From contig NC_084850.1 in NCBI RefSeq assembly GCF_033115175.1, positions 101,929,439-101,993,438 on the forward strand: a stretch of DNA of 64,000 bases. The letters are read 5' to 3'. Shown here one piece after another: positions 23,863 to 39,500 of the stretch (within the stretch, counting starts at the first letter, position 1; the number at the start of each line of letters is the position of its first letter). Source of the DNA: Lepus europaeus (Eukaryota > Chordata > Mammalia > Lagomorpha > Leporidae). The translations under genes and the position numbers were made by a program. The notes beneath the pieces were generated by a model. That model ran no database searches and was not told where the DNA came from. It saw only the letters and a list, made by a program, of their open reading frames with translations.

Positions 23863-24372
23863 AGGGGGTGCCCCCAAGGGCTGACTATGTAAAGGTGTCA
23901 GAAGCATGTAGCCCAGGAGTGCTGGCCACTGTGCCATGCTCTTGAGACCTGGCAGGCTAAGCAACAGTGTGGACTGGGGTGCAATCCCCAGAGCTCAGGG
24001 CACTTTCAGCTGGCATTGCTGGTCAGCCCCCCAACGTGCCTGGGCATCTCTCGGTTCTGTTGTGTAGATCTGAGTTCTGAGGGTTTGTGTGTGTATCCAA
24101 AGGATGTGGGGTGGGGGGAGAGGCTTTCTACAAGTTTAGGCTGAGAGGCTAGTTGCTATATGCTCAACACATACACACACACACATACACACAAACCTAC
24201 CTCCCTATCATCTATTCACTGTATAAAGAAACTTAATCTTTTCTGGAAAAATCCTCCACCCATATCCCATGTCTCTGCTGGGGAAAGCAGAGGCAGGAAG
24301 TCTGGGACTTGGGGGAGTAGAGGGAGGGACAGGCAGGCAGGGCTCTGGGTTCGAGTTTGAGCTTGGACCTGC

Positions 24373-24462
24373 TGAAGCCAGCACACTCAGGGTGACTGAT
24401 GGACCTTTGGGTCTTCCCCTCCCTCTGCTACTCCCCCCGCCTTCCCCATTTCCTAAATGACT
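24373..24462 (-). repeat. Right arm of the inverted repeat, next to a SYN1 exon
   Basis: Reverse-complement partner of 23201-23290. It ends 51 bp before the SYN1 exon at 24514, so it adjoins or overlaps the branch-point and polypyrimidine region. Confidence 0.85.
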
Positions 24463-24483
24463 GTCATCTGTCTCCTGCCCTGA

Positions 24484-29169
<4,686 letters not shown>

Positions 29170-30120
29170 CACCCCACCCTGAGAACCCCCAAATCCCTGG
29201 GCAACCTTTCTCTGGGCCCTGAATCCATTTCTCACTTTTGGAGTCTCCAGATCCCTTGAGAACCCCCTTCTGCTGGTTCTCCCGGACCCCACTTCTCATT
29301 CTTCAAGATGCTCACGTCCCTTGAGAAACCCCATGCCTGGTCCTACACCTCATTCTCCCATCTGCAAGTTCCAGGTCCTTTTAGAACCCCACTCCTGCTC
29401 TCTCCGCCAGGTTGGTGTTAGAACCTCCAAGTTCCCAAAGGCCTCCTCTGCTGGTCTCCCCAGAGGGCGTTTCCCTTCCTGGAAGCCCCCAAACACCAGG
29501 CCACTCGTTTCCGGCTCAGACACCACTTGAGCCTCCTCCGGAGCCCTGAAATTCCTGGAAAACCCCACTCCTGGTCCCACATCTCCCCAGCACAAGAAAC
29601 CCCTACCTTTGAGCCCCTTTCCACGGAGCTCCTCTCTCTCTCTCTCTCTGGAGATCCACACCTTCGAACACCACCCACCTCCCGGCGCCATAAGGATTTC
29701 CCTGCGCCCACTCCTCCAAGTCCATTCAGCACTTTGGGAGCTCCTCCCACTTCCAGGACCCTTCGGTTCCCCCAGGGACTCCCTCCCCAGATTCCTGCCT
29801 CTGACAGCTGTCTTTAAATATGCAAACTCCACCCATCCTCTCAGAATCCTTTGCACACGGAAGGCCAGCGGTCTCCCACTTCCCCACCTCTGCCGTGACG
29901 TCTGTGTCTGTGACTGGTGTGGCCTCCTCTGGTGCCGTGCTTGGCATATGTGGTCCTCGTTCATCGTGCCGCCTGTGGTGACGCGTGCAGTGACGCTGTT
30001 TGTGTGGTCCGCACCTCCCCCTCCCACCTCCGCTCCTTGCCTGGACTCACCCCATCCCTCAGCGGCTCTGAACCCCAAGAGAAGAGTCGGGAAGCTAAAT
30101 AAACAAGCAAAGGCCCAGCA
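29170..30120 (+). other. SYN1: SYN1 3' untranslated region with degenerate C-rich repeats
   Basis: About 950 nt from the Ia stop to the expected cleavage site. Up to about 29.6 kb it is built of loose repeats around CCCTTGAGAACCCC and CACTCCTGGTCC (29255, 29317, 29375, 29555), with spacing near 60 bp. Confidence 0.8.
30098..30103 (+). terminator. SYN1: SYN1 poly(A) signal AATAAA
   Basis: AATAAA followed by an ACAAGCAAAGGCC stretch. It is the only plus-strand AATAAA between the SYN1 stop and ARAF. Confidence 0.85.
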
Positions 30121-30124
30121 GAAT

Positions 30125-30582
30125 TCTGTGCTTCTTGGTGAAAAAAGAAGGGAGTCCTTGAATGGCAGGGGGCACACACACACACACACACAAAAGGGGA
30201 CCCCCAAATCCACACGGGGTGCTGGGGACCCCAAAATCCAGTGGAAGGCACATCAGGCACAAATTCCAGAGAGGTTCTGAGTGGAATCCCTGCCACAAAT
30301 CCCATCCATTAGGGATGGAGGAGCTCCCCAAATTTACAAGTATCCCCAAAGCCAAGAGCAAAACAAATTACGGAGGGGGCAGGGGGTCTCAGTCTTTGGG
30401 GGAATCCCCCAATTCCAGACGAACTGGAAGAGCACATTGGGGACCTCCTCATCTCCCAGGGTGGGGGATGGGGGATCCTGAGGCAGTATCAAGGCAGAGA
30501 AGGAACATTGATTGGTTGGTGGGTGGGCAGGGCTCCTTGGCGTGGCAGGCTGAGATTGGCCCCCACTGGCTGAGGGTGGGGC
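30125..30582 (-). other. ARAF: ARAF 3' untranslated region (end not resolved)
   Basis: Minus-strand sequence after the ARAF stop. No AATAAA or ATTAAA is visible on the minus strand between 30582 and 30100, so the 3' end is estimated. A (CA)n tract lies at 30173-30192. The region abuts the SYN1 poly(A) site and the two mRNAs may overlap. Confidence 0.6.
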
Positions 30583-33500
30583 CTAAGGCACAAGGCGGGC
30601 TGCACTGAGGAGGCAGGCAGGCAGCTCGTCAGCCTGGGTGCGGTGCAAGGAGGGTTCAGAGGCACTCCGCTCAATCTTGGGGAGTGACCGCTGCAGCAGC
30701 TCAATCGTGGCCAGGATCTGGAGGTGGGGAGAGGGGAGTGGTGAGTAGGGATGTCCAAAGTCCCATGGGCACCCTAATACCTCCAGGCCCCAGCCTGATG
30801 GGGAAACACACACACCACATACACCTGGGAGCCTCCAACATGGTTCACAGTCACACCTAGCTCGATCTCCTCCAAGTCCCTCCTCCTCCTCCAAGTCCCT
30901 CCAGGGTGCCCAGTCCTCCCAAGTGGCTCACCTGGGGGAAGAGGGGCCGCTCCTCCCGCTGGAACTTGAGGCAGTCAGACAGCAGGCGCCGCATGGCCTT
31001 GGGGCAGTTGCTGGAGATTTTACTGAGGTCCGGGGACAGATAGCCACGGCCCACCATAAAGATGATCTGGGCAGGGGCAATAGAAAGGAGGTGACCTGGT
31101 GTCCAGGCCAGGAAATTCTGGTGTTTGAAAGATGCAAGAGGCTCATTTTGGGGGTTCATGGGGTACTCTGAACACTAGAGCTGAGGATTATGGGTCTCTA
31201 AGGACATGGCAAGATTATCTGCTTACAGAACAGAGGGAGTTAATTTGGGAGGTGTCAAGGATTTCAGGTGTCTGGGGCCCAGAGAATTATGGATCCACAA
31301 GTTTTCAGGGAGCTTAGGGCCTGGACAGTACGAGGTCTTGGGAAAACATGGAGTTCTGGCTCTGAGGGACCTTGTATTTCTTTGGAGCTTGGGGCCTAGA
31401 AGTCTATGGCTCCATGTGGCCTGTATAAGACTATGTTTAGGGTCCAAAGACTTGGTAACTGTAGCCTGGGTTTCTGAGGCCTAGGGAGGTTCTGGTCCTT
31501 GAACTTGAAGAACTGTGAGAGTCCAGGGCCCCCAGTCCCACCAGATAACCAACACCTGGGTGATTGTCAGTGTCTATGTGTATTTTGGAAGCACAGAGGG
31601 AATGTTTCTGGAGAAATGAGATTCTGGGCTAAGGAAACTGGGGGACTTTGAGTACCCAGTGGTCCTGGGGGCTTCTGGGTGTTGTGGGGAGGCCTAAGGT
31701 ATTCGAGGGATTCTGGACTTTGACGATTGTGTCACAGAGGAATGTGGATGTGTAGGAAGGAGAGGAACCTGAGTATGGGAGACCAAAAGGATTTATACAA
31801 ATTGTCTGGAGTCCAGAGGATTCTGGGAGTTCCCCTCTTAGAAAATTTGAGCTTCCTGGGGCAAGTATGGTATTTTTGGTCTGTGCAAAGGAAGGATCTG
31901 GAGTGTGGAAGCCTGAAGGGGTCCCACAGTCCGGGGAACTGTGAGTCTGGTGTGTAGCTCACCTGGTCACGGCTGCCAATGTGGCTGTAAGGCAGTGAGC
32001 CGGTCATGAGTTCGTAGAGCACAACCCCATAGGCATAGACGTCCGACTGGAAGCTGTAGGGGTTCGGGTCCTGCATGCGGATCACCTCAGCCGCCTTCAA
32101 GAGGCCAGACCAGACAGGGGAGTGTGGGAGTCAGCAAATGGCTGGCCCGTGCTCTTACATGCCACTGGCCACAGCAGGTACAACTCAGAGCCACTCAGAT
32201 GAGAGAGAATGTGAATAGTTCGGACATCCATACCTGATGTAGGGATCCCCGTCCCTGCTAAGACCACACACCACAATCCAGGAGCCCATGTCCCCATGGG
32301 CCCCTGACCACCGTGGCCCAACTCACCATCCAAAGCACAGAGCCCGAGGGCTGCTCCAAGGGCTGGGCCCCGCTCCACCGCGTCTTCACGGTGGCCAGGC
32401 CAAAGTCACCGATCTTCACTGTGAGCCCCTCATGTAGGAAGATGTCCACCAGAGTCAAGGGCCACTACAGGGACTCCTAATAGCCACATCTCTCACCCAT
32501 GAGTGCCCCAGACCAGAAACCCCTCAATGTCACCCAAACCATGCACAACCTGGATGGGAGAGGGGAGCTCCAAGTAATGCCTTCCACGTTCGGCCCCTCT
32601 GTGACTCAGCCAAGAAGGCCCTCGAATGGGATCTGAACCTGCCATGCCCTGCTCAGAACTTCCTGTAATGTCCTCCACAATTTCCACACCTCAGACCCTG
32701 ACCAGTCTCCAAGAATCACACGTGAACCAGGAGCGCTTGACTCCTCACCAACAGCCCTCCCCAAAGCCCCCTCGCTAGCTGCTAGCCATGTTGACATAGG
32801 CCCCTCCCTCTTCAACCCCAGAACACACCTGTAGGAACCATCCCTCTAAGCCCTCACCCAGAAACAGGTAGATACTGTTAGACTTGAGGTCTCGGTGGAT
32901 GATGTTCTTGGCATGGAGGTAGCTGTGGAGGTGCAGGCAGGTAGTAATTGGCTGGGTGCTCCTATACACCTATCTCTCCCCTCCCCCAAACCCTGAGACT
33001 CACTCCATGCCCTGGGCAGTCTGCCGGGCCACGTCGATGAGCTGGACCATGTCAAAGCGCGTGTCGGCCACATGTAGGTGGTGGTAGAGGCTGGAGCCCT
33101 CGCACCACTGTGTGATGATGGCAAAGCCCGGTCGGGTCATGAAGCCCATGAACAACAAGATGTTGACATGCCGTGTCTTCCTGCGGGTGGGGAGGAAAGA
33201 CAGTGACTGTCAGGTCTTTGCTGAACATCAGGAATGGCACTGTTTGTTGCCCTCTTCTGTCATTCCTTTTCACTTTGTCTTTTAGGGCACTCAGGGTCAG
33301 ACTGCTGCCAGGTTCCATCAGTGTGTGAGACACGCCTGCTGGGGACTGATGCTCTGAGCTTCCTCATCAGTGTCTCCCCACAAAAGCGGGAGGGAGGGAG
33401 CAGCAGCCCCACTCCTCTGCCTACCAGCAGCATCTCCAACTGTTAACACCCTCTACACCTCTGCCATAGACCATTACCTGGGCCTGCTGCCAACCCTCTT

Positions 33501-36500
33501 CACTGATACACTGACATAACACTGAGATAAATGCAAGGTAAACATACTGGTGATACAGTGATTACAGCCTCTTAATTGCCATGACAGGCTTCGAGGTAGA
33601 GTTTGGAGTCTGGGCCCTTGTTACATCCTTGTTACATCCAAACTAGACTTCCCCAGTTACTGTACAGCCTTGGGGAAGACACTTAACCTCTTTGGGCCTC
33701 ATGTTGCTCAACTGTACAACCGTGATCACTAGAGTAGCTACCTTATGAGGATGTCCAGTGGAGTAAGCGAACAAGCAATCTACAAGGTGCTTAGCGCAGC
33801 GCTGAACATACAGAGGAAGCGCTCTGAAAATCTCACTCTCCAGGAGTGGGCACTGTGCCACAGAGGGTTAAGCCGATGCTACGGATGCCAGTATTATATA
33901 TTGGAGTGCTAGTTTGAGTGCCAGCTACTCTGCTCCAACCCAGCTTTCTGGTGATGCACACCCTGGAAGGTAGCAGAGAATGGCTTAAAGTACTTAGGTC
34001 CCTGCCACCTACATGGGAGACCTGGAGTGAATTCTGAGCTTCTGGCTTTGGCCTGCCCAATCCTGGCTGTTGCAAACATTTCAGGAAGTAAACCAGTACA
34101 TGGTGTCTCTCCCCCACCGCATCCCTCCCCTTCCCGATTCTCTGCCTCTTAAGTAGACGAAAATAAATGAATAAACATTTGAAAACAAGACAAAAATTAA
34201 AATGTCACTCTTCCTGTTCTTGCTGCTAAGTACATGGGTCTGTCTTGCAGGACTTGGTCCCTATGAATCATTTCTCCCTACTTTGAGAAAACCTTCATTC
34301 CTTCTAGAAAGAAGTAATAGCCACAGACACACTGGTAGCAGAAAGGCAAAGAGCAAGGATGCCATTTTGCTCACATCAGAGAGGGTAACACATCACACAG
34401 GGATTCTAAATAGTGGTTAAGACTATGGTTAAAACTGAATGAGAGTAAAAATGAACAGCACTCAACTGCCAGCTCACAGAGAGGAACCTAGAACAAGAGT
34501 TTTCTACTGTGACATTCATTATGAGGATAAAGACTAAGATCACACAAGTGTGTGACACACACTGAAAGTAAAAGAATGGGAAAAGATACACCATGCTGAG
34601 AGAAAGCCAAAAAAGAACGGGAGTAGCCATCCTAATATCAGAGAAAAAGGACATTAGTACAAAAACTGTTAAAAGAGACAAAGAAGGGCATTATAAAATG
34701 ATTACGGGATCAATTCAAAAGGAAGATATGACTATATTAAATGTATATGTACTCAATGCCAGGGCACCTGACTATTTAAAACAAATGTTAATGTATTTAA
34801 AGGGGAGAAACAGGCTCTCATACAATAATAATAGGGGACTTCAACATCCTACCTTCATCAATGGACAGATCAACTAGACAGAAAATCAACAAACAACAGA
34901 GCCAATCTATATGATGGACAAAATGGATCTAATTTGATATCTACAGAACACTTCATCACACAGTTGCAGAATGCACATTCTTTTCATGAGTTCATGGAAC
35001 ATTCTCTGGGACAGACCATATGCTAGGCCATAAAGCAAGTCTCAACAAATTCAAAAAAATTGAAATCATACCACATATCTTTTCTGACCACAATGGAATG
35101 AAGCTGGAAATAAACAACTTGAGAAACTCCAGAAAATATGCATACGCATGGAGACTGAACAACACCCTCCTGAGTGAACAGTGAGGTCACAGAAGAAATC
35201 AAAAGAGAAATAAAAAAAATTCCGGGAAACGAATGAAGATGACAGTACAACATACCAAAACCTAAGGGATACAGCAAAAGCCATGTTAAGAGGGAAGTTT
35301 ATAGCAATTACTGCCTACATCAAAAAATTAGAAAGGCATCAAATAAATGATCTAACAATGCATCTCAAATACCTAAAAACACAAGAACAAATTAAACCCA
35401 AAATTAGTAGGAAGAAATAATTAAAATTAGAGAAGAAATTTTTAAAAATTGAGATCAGAAAAATGATACAAAACGTCAGTGAAATGAATAACTGGTCTTT
35501 CAAAAAATAAATAAAATTGATACAATATTGCCCCAACTAACCAAAAAAGGAGAAGATCCAAATTAACAATAATAATAATCAGAGATGAAAAATGAGATGT
35601 AATAACAGATACCATATAAATAAAAGTTATCGGGAATATGCCAACAAACTGAAAAATACAGAAGAAATGGATAGATTTCTGGACACATACAATCTACTGA
35701 AATTCAGTCATGAAGATGCAGAAAACCTAAATAGACCAATAACCAAGAAGGAGATTGAATTAGTAATAAAGACCCTCCGAACAAGGAAAAGTCCAGGACC
35801 AGATGGTTTTGTGCTGAATTCTACCAAACTTTTAAAGAAGAACTAATTCCAATTCTTCTCAAATTATTCAAAACAATTGAAAGGGAGAGAATCCTCCCAA
35901 ACTCCTTCTATGAGGCTGGCATCACCCTAATTCCTAAACCAGAAAAAGATATAACAAAGAAAGACCAATATCCCTGATGAACATAGATGCAAAAATCCTC
36001 AAGAAAATATTAGCTAATTGAATCCAACATCACATCAGAAAGATCACTCACTTGGACCAAGTAGGATTTATCCCTGATATGCAAGGGTGGTTCAACATAT
36101 GCAATTCAATAAATGTGATATATCACATTAACAAATTGAAGAATAAAAAGCATATGATTATCTCATATGAAGAGATAGAATTTGATAAAATACAAAATAT
36201 TTTCATGATAAAAACCTTAAGCAAATTGGGTATAGAAGGAACATTCCTTAACACAATCAAGGCAGTATACAATAAATTCACAGCCAGCATCTTATTGAAT
36301 GAGGAAAAGTTGGAAGCATTTTCTACTAAGATCCAGAACCAGACAAGGATATCCACTTTCACCACTACTATTCAATATAGTTCTGAAAGTTTTAACCAAA
36401 GTCATTAAGCAAGAAAAAGAAATCAAAGGGACATAAATTGGAAAGGAGGAAGTCAAATTATCCCTGTTTGCAGACGAAATGATCCTATATATAGGGAAAT

Positions 36501-39500
36501 CAGAAGACTCCACTAAGAGACTACTGGAACTCATACAAGAGTTTGGTAAGGTTGTAAAATCAACACACAAAAATCAATAGCCTTTGTATACACAGACAAT
36601 GCCATGGCTAAGAAAGAACTTGTAAGATCAATCCCATTCACAATAGTGACAAAAAATGTTAAATACCTTGGAATAAATTTAACCAAGGATATGAAATATT
36701 TCTACAATGAAAATTACAAAACACTAAAGAAAGAAATAAGACACAAAAAATAGAAGAATCTTCTATGTTTGTGGATTGGAATAATTAAAATTATCAAAAT
36801 GTCCATACTACTGAAAGCAATTTACAGATTCAATGAGATTCCAATCAAAATAACAATGGCATTCTTCTCAAATCTAGAAAAAACAATGCTAAAATGATAA
36901 TGGAAACACAAGAGACCCAGAATAGCTAAAGCAATCTTAAACAATGAAAACAAAGCTGCAGGCATCAAAATACCATATATATATATTTTTTTTTTATTTG
37001 ACAGGTAGAGTTATAGAAGTGAGAGAGAGAGACAGAGAGAAAGGTCTTCCCTCCGTTGGTTTACCCTCAAAATGGCCACTATGGCCAGCACTGCACTGAT
37101 CCAAAGCCAGGAGCCAGGTGCTTCTTCCTGGTCTCCCATGCGGGTGCAGGGGTCCAAGCACTTGGGCCATCCTCCACTGCCCTCTCGGGCCACAGCAGAG
37201 AGCTGGACTGGAAGAGGAGCTGCCGGGACTAGAACCCGGCGCCCATATGTGATGCCGGCACTGCAGGCGGGGGATTAAACAAGTGAGCCACAGCGCCGGC
37301 CCCAAAATACCATATTTCAAGACATACCTCAGGGGAGTTACAATCATGCCTGGTACTGGCATGAAAATAGGCATGTAGACAGATCAACAGAACAGAGTAG
37401 AAACCCTACAAATCAATCCATGCATCTAGAACCAACTAATCTTTGACAAAGGGGCTAAAATCAATCCCTGGACAAAGGACGGTCTCTTCAACAAATGGTG
37501 CTTAGAAAATTGGATCTGCACATGCAGAAGTATGAAACAAGACCATACACCTTAAACAAAAATCAACTCAAAATGGATCAAGGAGTTAATTCTATGACCT
37601 GATACCATCAAATTAGTAGAGGAGAAATTTTGGGAAACTCTGTAAGATACTGGCATAGGCAAAGACTTCTTGTAAAGACCCCAGAAGCACAGGCAATAAA
37701 AGCAAAAATAGACAAATGGGATTACATCAAGCTAAGAAGCTTCTATACTGCAAAGGAAACACTCAACAAAGTGAAGAGGCAATCAACAGAATGGAAGAAA
37801 ATTTTTACAATCTATGGAACTGATTAATATCCAGAATCTATAAAGAGCTCAAGAAACTCAACAATTAAACAAACAATCCAGTTAAGAAATGGGCAAAGGA
37901 CATAAAGAGGCATTTTTCTAAGGATGAAATTCAAATGGCTAACAGACATGAAAAAATTCTCAGGTCCACTAGTGACCAAGGAAATGCAAATCAAAACCAT
38001 AATGAGGTTTCACTTCACCCCAGTTAGAATGGCTATCATACAAAAATTTAAAAAAATGCTGGTGAAGATATGGGGGAAAGTGTCCCCTAATTCATTGCTC
38101 ATGGGAATGTAAACTAGTACAACCATTATGGAAGACAGTATGGAGATTCCTCAGAAATCTGAAAATAGGTCTACAGTATGTCCCAGCCATCCCACTCCCA
38201 GGAATTTATGCAAGTGAAATGAAATCATCATATAAATGAGTTATCTGTACCCCCATATTTATTGCAGCTCAATTCACAATAGTTAAGAAATGGAATCAAC
38301 CCCTATGCCTATCAGCTGGTGACTGGATAAAGAAATTGTGGTATATATACACTATGGAGTACTAATGAAATCCTGTTTTTTGCAACAAAGCAGTTGCAAC
38401 TGGAAATCATTATGCTTAGTGAAATAAGCCCATCCCAAAAAGACCAATATCATTTTCCCTGATCTGTAGTAACAGAGTACAAAAAATGTTATGTATATTA
38501 GCAAAATGGACATTTTGAGATTTTATTATTGTTTAAAGCCCTTGTCTATACTGTTGAGGAACAGTGGTTTCTTTCTTCTATTTGTTGAATTCTGTACTTA
38601 CTGTGTGGGGGGGGGGGGAAGCTTGATTACAAAACAAACTGGAAATACATCCTTAAAAAGAGATTTTAAAAGAAAAAATAAGAAAGGAAAGAAGAGTGAG
38701 GGTGGAAATGTGGGTGGCAGGGAAGGTAGGATGGAAGGTATCACAATGTTCCTAAATCTGTATATATGAAAATACATGAAATTTGTTCACCTTATATAAA
38801 TAAAAATAAATCACACAAGTAACAATGATGATACAGACTCTGTGACATAATTGCACCCATTGGACAGAGTGCAAAAGCCTGTGTCAACAGCCCCAGAGTG
38901 GCAGATGCTGCCAGGTACAACCTCCACGATATATGGGTACATGAGACTATGCTATGTAGGAACGATAGTGACAAAAAGGGACCACCTGGGTTTTGCGGTG
39001 TGAATAAAGTACTAGTATGAATTACTGATCAATTATAGCACCTATAATATTACAGAATCATTATGATAATGATGATAATGACTAGTGCTTTTTAAAATTA
39101 AGCTCCTGTTATAGTTGATTAAGAACAAGAACATGCCACAGTACCATATCATTAATGATGTGGTGCAAGCAAGCAAAGGGCAAGGCTGGCCACAGGCCTG
39201 CCTGGCACAGCGGTTAACTAATGTTAGACTCATCATGCAAGGGTCCATAATGCTGTGAATCATGCCCCTAGCCCCCACCCCCCGGCCCCAGTTCACAGCA
39301 GGCAAATGACAAGACCTCCACTGGGGGATGCATGGGTGCCACTTCCTATCAGTATTCACCCAAACACCCACACAAGCATCCCAAGAGGTTCTCCAAACTT
39401 GCCCCAGGGGGACAGACAGGGAAGACTTTCAATCACCATTGGAACACTACACAAACACAGGTCCCATCCAGGCAGGGCCCCAAGCACAGCTTTTGCCCAA

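Noticed and set aside
32446..32447. Missing AG before an ARAF exon as an inactivating mutation
   Set aside because: All other exons, phases and residues are intact, and the U12-like donor and branch motif offer a functional explanation.
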